Position numbers and translations under genes: made by a program. The notes under the pieces are model-generated. The model was not told the DNA's origin, did not search any database, and worked only from the letters and a program-made list of their open reading frames with translations. 64,000 nucleotides of DNA from VBAS01 sp035318985 (GTDB taxonomy: Bacteria; Bacteroidota; Bacteroidia; Chitinophagales; Chitinophagaceae), in NCBI GenBank assembly GCA_035318985.1, contig DATHDP010000147.1:27931-91930 (forward strand). The letters run 5' to 3'. Shown in pieces: positions 61,201-64,000 of this stretch (position 1 is its first letter; each line of letters starts with the position of its first letter).

Positions 61201-62056
61201 TGGTGAAAAGAAAACGGACGAACAGATCAACACACTTCTTCACAACTATAATATCAAATTCAACGAAGAGTTGGGTCGTTATAAAAGAGAGAAGTTTAAT
61301 ATCTCGATCGGTGATGAATTACCAGCAGGTGTATTAAAACTTGCAAAAGTTTATCTCGCTGTAAAACGTAAGTTGAAAGTGGGAGATAAGATGGCTGGTC
61401 GTCACGGTAACAAAGGTATAGTTGCAAAGATCGTTCGTGCTGAAGACATGCCTTTCCTTGAAGATGGGACACCGGTTGATATCGTATTGAATCCATTGGG
61501 TGTACCAAGCCGTATGAACCTTGGCCAGATCTATGAAACTGTTCTTGGCTGGGCAGGTGAAAAGCTCGGAATAAAATTTGCAACGCCAATCTTTGACGGC
61601 GCAACTACTGACGAGATCGGTAAATATTGCGACGACGCCGGTCTTCCAGAGTTTGGTCATACTTACCTGTATGATGGTGAAACGGGAGATCGTTTCCACC
61701 AGAAAGCAACAGTTGGTATTATCTATGTGATCAAACTTCACCACATGGTTGATGATAAGATGCATGCCCGTTCGATCGGACCATACAGTCTTATCACACA
61801 ACAGCCGCTTGGTGGTAAAGCACAGTTCGGTGGTCAGCGTTTTGGTGAGATGGAAGTATGGGCACTCGAGGCTTATGGTGCATCAAACATCTTACAGGAA
61901 TTGCTCACATTGAAATCAGATGATATCATTGGTCGTGCAAAAACATACGAGTCAATTGTAAAAGGTGATAACGTTCCAAAAGCTGGTGTGCCTGAATCAT
62001 TCAATGTATTGGTTCATGAGTTGAGAGGATTAGGACTTGACCTTAAGTTTGAATAA
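58253..62056 (+). CDS. rpoB: DNA-directed RNA polymerase subunit beta
   Basis: A 1267-residue core subunit of RNA polymerase. Features include TPRGTFVINGAERVVVSQLH, the rifampicin-binding region (~468-490: SQLSQFLDQTNPLSEITHKR, then RISALGPGG) with the Asp, His and Ser positions in the sensitive form, YGRLCTIETPEGPNIGLIS, the active-site region GLEGKAARDARIQ, and KVGDKMAGRHGNKGIV with the C-terminal QKATVGIIYVIKLHHMVDDK. The N-terminal sequence lacks any recognised insertion. It is transcribed from its own promoter behind the antisense HhH gene, unusually uncoupled from rplL. The rpoB-rpoC gap is 124 bp and holds dispersed element copy E. Confidence 0.98.
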   Translation: MSSTKMNHRVDFGKIKHLADAPDLLDIQIASFKEFFQLETTPDKRNIEGLFRVFKENFPITDTRNIFVLEFLDYFIDPPRYTIEECMERGLTYAVPLKAKLRLSCNDEEHVDFQTIVQDVFLGNIPYMTPRGTFVINGAERVVVSQLHRSPGVFFGQSVHPNGTKIYSARVIPFKGAWMEFATDINNVMYAYIDRKKKFPVTTLLRSIGYETDKDILELFGMADEVKGDKKTLSKYVGRRLAARVLRSWVEDFVDEDTGEVVSIERNEIVLERDSVLDEEAINMITEMDVKSVFIQKEDVGGDYAIIYNTLNKDTSNSELEAVQHIYRQLRGTDAPDNETARGIIDKLFFSDKRYDLGEVGRYKINRKLNLDVQLKQKTLTKEDIIEIIKYLVRLTNGKAEIDDIDHLSNRRVRTVGEQLYAQFGVGLARMARTIRERMNVRDNEVFTPVDLINARTLSSVINSFFGTSQLSQFLDQTNPLSEITHKRRISALGPGGLSRERAGFEVRDVHYSHYGRLCTIETPEGPNIGLISTLCVHAKINEMGFIETPYRKVENGKVNMKLLTFLSAEEEDSAKIAQANSPLDESGSFKEEKVVSRETGDFPILDKNDVEYMDVAPNQIVGLSASLIPFLEHDDANRALMGSNMQRQAVPLIRPDDPIVGTGLEGKAARDARIQIHSEGEGVVEFVDANEIHVRYERDEMDRLVSFEDDLRIYRLTKFIKTNQETSINLKPAVRKGQRVRKGDFLTEGYAVKDGELALGKNLKVAFMPWKGYNFEDAIVISERVVKEDMFTSVHISEYELEVRDTKLGEEELTPDIPNVSEEATKDLDENGIIRIGAQVKEGDIIIGKITPKGESDPTPEEKLLRAIFGDKAGDAKDASLKAPNGVEGVVIGKKLFQRAKKDKNSKIREKAALEKLERMHEKNETDLKELLLDKLQQLLRDKSSTGVTNNFGEVQIGKSAKFNQKNLATLDYANVNPLGWTGEKKTDEQINTLLHNYNIKFNEELGRYKREKFNISIGDELPAGVLKLAKVYLAVKRKLKVGDKMAGRHGNKGIVAKIVRAEDMPFLEDGTPVDIVLNPLGVPSRMNLGQIYETVLGWAGEKLGIKFATPIFDGATTDEIGKYCDDAGLPEFGHTYLYDGETGDRFHQKATVGIIYVIKLHHMVDDKMHARSIGPYSLITQQPLGGKAQFGGQRFGEMEVWALEAYGASNILQELLTLKSDDIIGRAKTYESIVKGDNVPKAGVPESFNVLVHELRGLGLDLKFE

Positions 62057-62075
62057 GGTTAAGTAGCGAACAGAA

Positions 62076-62092
62076 TCCCGCTGATGCGGGAC
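62076..62092 (+). repeat. short hairpin after rpoB
   Basis: ATCCCGCTGATGCGGGA: CCCGC pairs with GCGGG around TGAT, three bases before copy E of the dispersed element. Confidence 0.6.
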
Positions 62093-62095
62093 AAG

Positions 62096-62130
62096 CTGTA
62101 CAAGAGTGCGACGCAACAAAAGATGAACAG
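62096..62130 (+). repeat. dispersed element, copy E, between rpoB and rpoC
   Basis: GTACAAGAGTGCGACGCAA followed by CAAAAGATGAACAG, of the same subtype as copy C. It lies in the rpoBC transcript, so it is made as RNA. Confidence 0.8.
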
Positions 62131-62180
62131 AGTTGATGTCGCTGATAACAAAACAAAAAACAGTAACAAGAAATTAGAAT

Positions 62181-64000
62181 ATGGCAATGAAAAGAGACAA
62201 TCGTCCCAGACCGACCTTCTCAAAAATTACGATCGGGCTTGCTTCGCCTGACAATATTCTTGAAAAAAGTTTTGGTGAGGTGTTAAAGCCTGAAACCATT
62301 AACTATCGTACTTACAAACCTGAACGTGATGGTTTGTTTTGCGAAAGAATATTTGGACCAGTAAAGGATTACGAATGTGCTTGCGGAAAGTATAAGCGTA
62401 TCCGCTACAAAGGCATCGTTTGTGATCGTTGCGGTGTTGAAGTAACGGAGAAAAAAGTTCGTCGTGAACGTATGGGTCACATCAAGCTGGTGGTGCCTGT
62501 TGTTCATATTTGGTATTTTAAATCTTTGCCAAACAAGATCGGTTACCTGCTTGGTGTAAGCTCTAAGAAATTAGAGAGCATCGTTTACTACGAAAGATTC
62601 GTGGTGATACAAGCTGGCATTCGTGCTGAAAAAGGTCTTAACTACGGTGACCTGATCACTGAAGAGGAATACCTGGATATTCTTGAGGCATTGCCAAAAG
62701 AAAATCAGTATCTGGCAGATGATGATCCAAATAAATTTATTGCGAAGATGGGTGCTGAAGCAGTTCACGATATGTTGCAACGTATCGACCTGGATCAGTT
62801 ATCATTTGATCTTCGTAATGCAGCTGCAACTGAAACTTCACAACAACGTAAGGCAGATGCATTAAAGCGTTTGAGCGTTGTAGAAGCTTTCCGTGATGCT
62901 AATACAAGAATCGTAAATCGTCCTGAGTGGATGGTGATGCAATACATTCCGGTTATTCCACCGGAACTTCGTCCGCTTGTTCCACTAGATGGCGGTCGTT
63001 TCGCATCTTCTGATCTTAATGACTTATATCGCCGTGTTATTATCCGTAATAACCGTTTGAAAAGATTGTTAGAGATCAAAGCTCCTGAAGTTATCCTTCG
63101 TAATGAAAAAAGGATGTTACAGGAAGCGATCGATTCATTATTTGATAACTCAAGAAAATCAAATGCAGTAAAGGCTGAAGGTGGCCGTGCATTGAAATCA
63201 TTGAGTGATGTGTTGAAAGGTAAGCAAGGACGTTTCCGTCAGAACTTGTTGGGTAAACGTGTTGACTATTCAGGTCGTTCTGTTATTGTGGTTGGTCCTG
63301 AATTGAAATTACATGAATGCGGTTTACCAAAAGATATGGCTGCTGAATTGTTCAAGCCATTTATCATTCGCAAGTTGATCGAAAGAGGTATTGTAAAAAC
63401 AGTAAAGAGCGCAAGAAAATTAGTTGATAAAAAAGAAGCAGTTGTTTGGGATATCCTTGAAAATATTTTGAGAGGTCACCCGATAATGCTTAACCGTGCC
63501 CCAACACTTCACCGTTTATCGATCCAGGCATTCCAGCCAAAATTGATCGAAGGAAAAGCGATACAACTTCACCCATTAGTGTGTACAGCGTTCAACGCTG
63601 ACTTTGATGGTGACCAGATGGCTGTTCACGTTCCGCTTAGTCATGCTGCAGTTCTGGAAGCACAATTGCTGATGCTTGCATCACATAACATCCTGAATCC
63701 GCAGAACGGTACTCCTATCACACTTCCTTCACAGGACATGGTGTTAGGTCTGTACTATCTTACTAAAGGAAAGAAGACCCTGCCAACTGAAAAAGTTCGT
63801 GGTGAAGGCATGAAATTTTATAACTCAAGTGAGGTAGTGATCGCTTATAACGAGAAGATCGTTGACATGCATGCATGGATCAAAGTAAAAGTTCCGGTAA
63901 GAGAAAATGGTGAGATCTCAACTAAAATGGTAGAGACCACTGTTGGTCGTGTAATATTTAACCAGCATGTACCAGTTGAAGTTGGTTATGTAAATGCACT
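62181..64000 (+). CDS. rpoC: DNA-directed RNA polymerase subunit beta' (3' end outside window)
   Basis: The frame opens at ATG 62181 and is still open at the window edge, giving 606 residues of an expected ~1400. The N-terminal zinc ribbon (ECACGKYKRIR, then GIVCDRCGVEV, ~69-87), GRFRQNLLGKRVDYSGRSVI (~350-370), LNRAPTLHRLSIQAFQPKLI (~437-456) and the catalytic magnesium loop NADFDGDQMAVHVP (~472-485, three Asp residues) are all present. It is co-transcribed with rpoB. Confidence 0.97.
   Translation, partial: MAMKRDNRPRPTFSKITIGLASPDNILEKSFGEVLKPETINYRTYKPERDGLFCERIFGPVKDYECACGKYKRIRYKGIVCDRCGVEVTEKKVRRERMGHIKLVVPVVHIWYFKSLPNKIGYLLGVSSKKLESIVYYERFVVIQAGIRAEKGLNYGDLITEEEYLDILEALPKENQYLADDDPNKFIAKMGAEAVHDMLQRIDLDQLSFDLRNAAATETSQQRKADALKRLSVVEAFRDANTRIVNRPEWMVMQYIPVIPPELRPLVPLDGGRFASSDLNDLYRRVIIRNNRLKRLLEIKAPEVILRNEKRMLQEAIDSLFDNSRKSNAVKAEGGRALKSLSDVLKGKQGRFRQNLLGKRVDYSGRSVIVVGPELKLHECGLPKDMAAELFKPFIIRKLIERGIVKTVKSARKLVDKKEAVVWDILENILRGHPIMLNRAPTLHRLSIQAFQPKLIEGKAIQLHPLVCTAFNADFDGDQMAVHVPLSHAAVLEAQLLMLASHNILNPQNGTPITLPSQDMVLGLYYLTKGKKTLPTEKVRGEGMKFYNSSEVVIAYNEKIVDMHAWIKVKVPVRENGEISTKMVETTVGRVIFNQHVPVEVGYVNA

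Overview
The window is a chromosomal stretch of a Bacteroidota bacterium, most likely a member of the Chitinophagaceae or a close relative. The evidence is: type IX secretion (T9SS) C-terminal sorting domains, a fused SecDF, an extended NusB, -7 promoter boxes of the TAnnTTTG type instead of sigma70 boxes, A-rich leaders without Shine-Dalgarno motifs, and moderately AT-rich coding DNA. I see no prophage, transposase, CRISPR array, rRNA or tRNA. No recognisable new defence or biosynthetic system was found. The most unusual signals are dispersed repeats, odd gene starts and one EF-hand-like loop in a proton-channel subunit.

Layout. 1-9.1 kb: two giant paralogous cell-surface proteins built from IPT/TIG domains and seven-repeat FG-GAP/VCBS blocks, ending in near-identical T9SS sorting domains. 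9.1-17.7 kb: ispD, fmt, a DUF4870 protein, an M48 protease/HET-C-like pair, a NamZ-type muramidase (DUF1343), an FKBP isomerase and peptidase T. 17.8-22.9 kb: an SPFH protein, an ExbB/ExbD-type proton channel pair, prmC, ribD, a YgjV-like protein and YigZ. 23-31.8 kb: a GH20 hexosaminidase, a DUF4407 protein, a large BNR/sortilin-like protein and a secreted transglutaminase. 31.9-39.9 kb: a GntP permease with glycerate kinase, glnS, a methylmalonyl-CoA mutase-type large subunit with two operon partners, and an IscA/HesB protein. 40-53.6 kb: secDF, a class A beta-lactamase-like serine hydrolase, an aminotransferase, a cyclase-TPR protein, a methyltransferase, a small haem-c protein, a cyclase-family hydrolase, a CPBP protease, coaE, yajC, a DUF1573 lipoprotein and nusB. 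53.8-64 kb: rplK-rplA-rplJ-rplL, then two unrelated genes, then rpoB and a truncated rpoC.

The usual rplKAJL-rpoBC block is broken twice. nusB, divergent, sits where nusG usually is, and an exported protein plus an antisense helix-hairpin-helix gene separate rplL from rpoB. rpoB therefore has its own promoter and a structured leader.

Small repeats run through the whole window. At least five copies of a ~52 bp element with core GTACAAGAGTGCGACGCAA lie between genes, one of them between rpoB and rpoC. A separate class of short, degenerate tandem 'word' repeats lies between genes and also in frame inside fmt, the NamZ gene, prmC, ribD and the mutase gene. There are also a ~196 bp element with terminal inverted repeats, several strong hairpins, and a YigZ gene with no ATG, GTG or TTG at its expected start.
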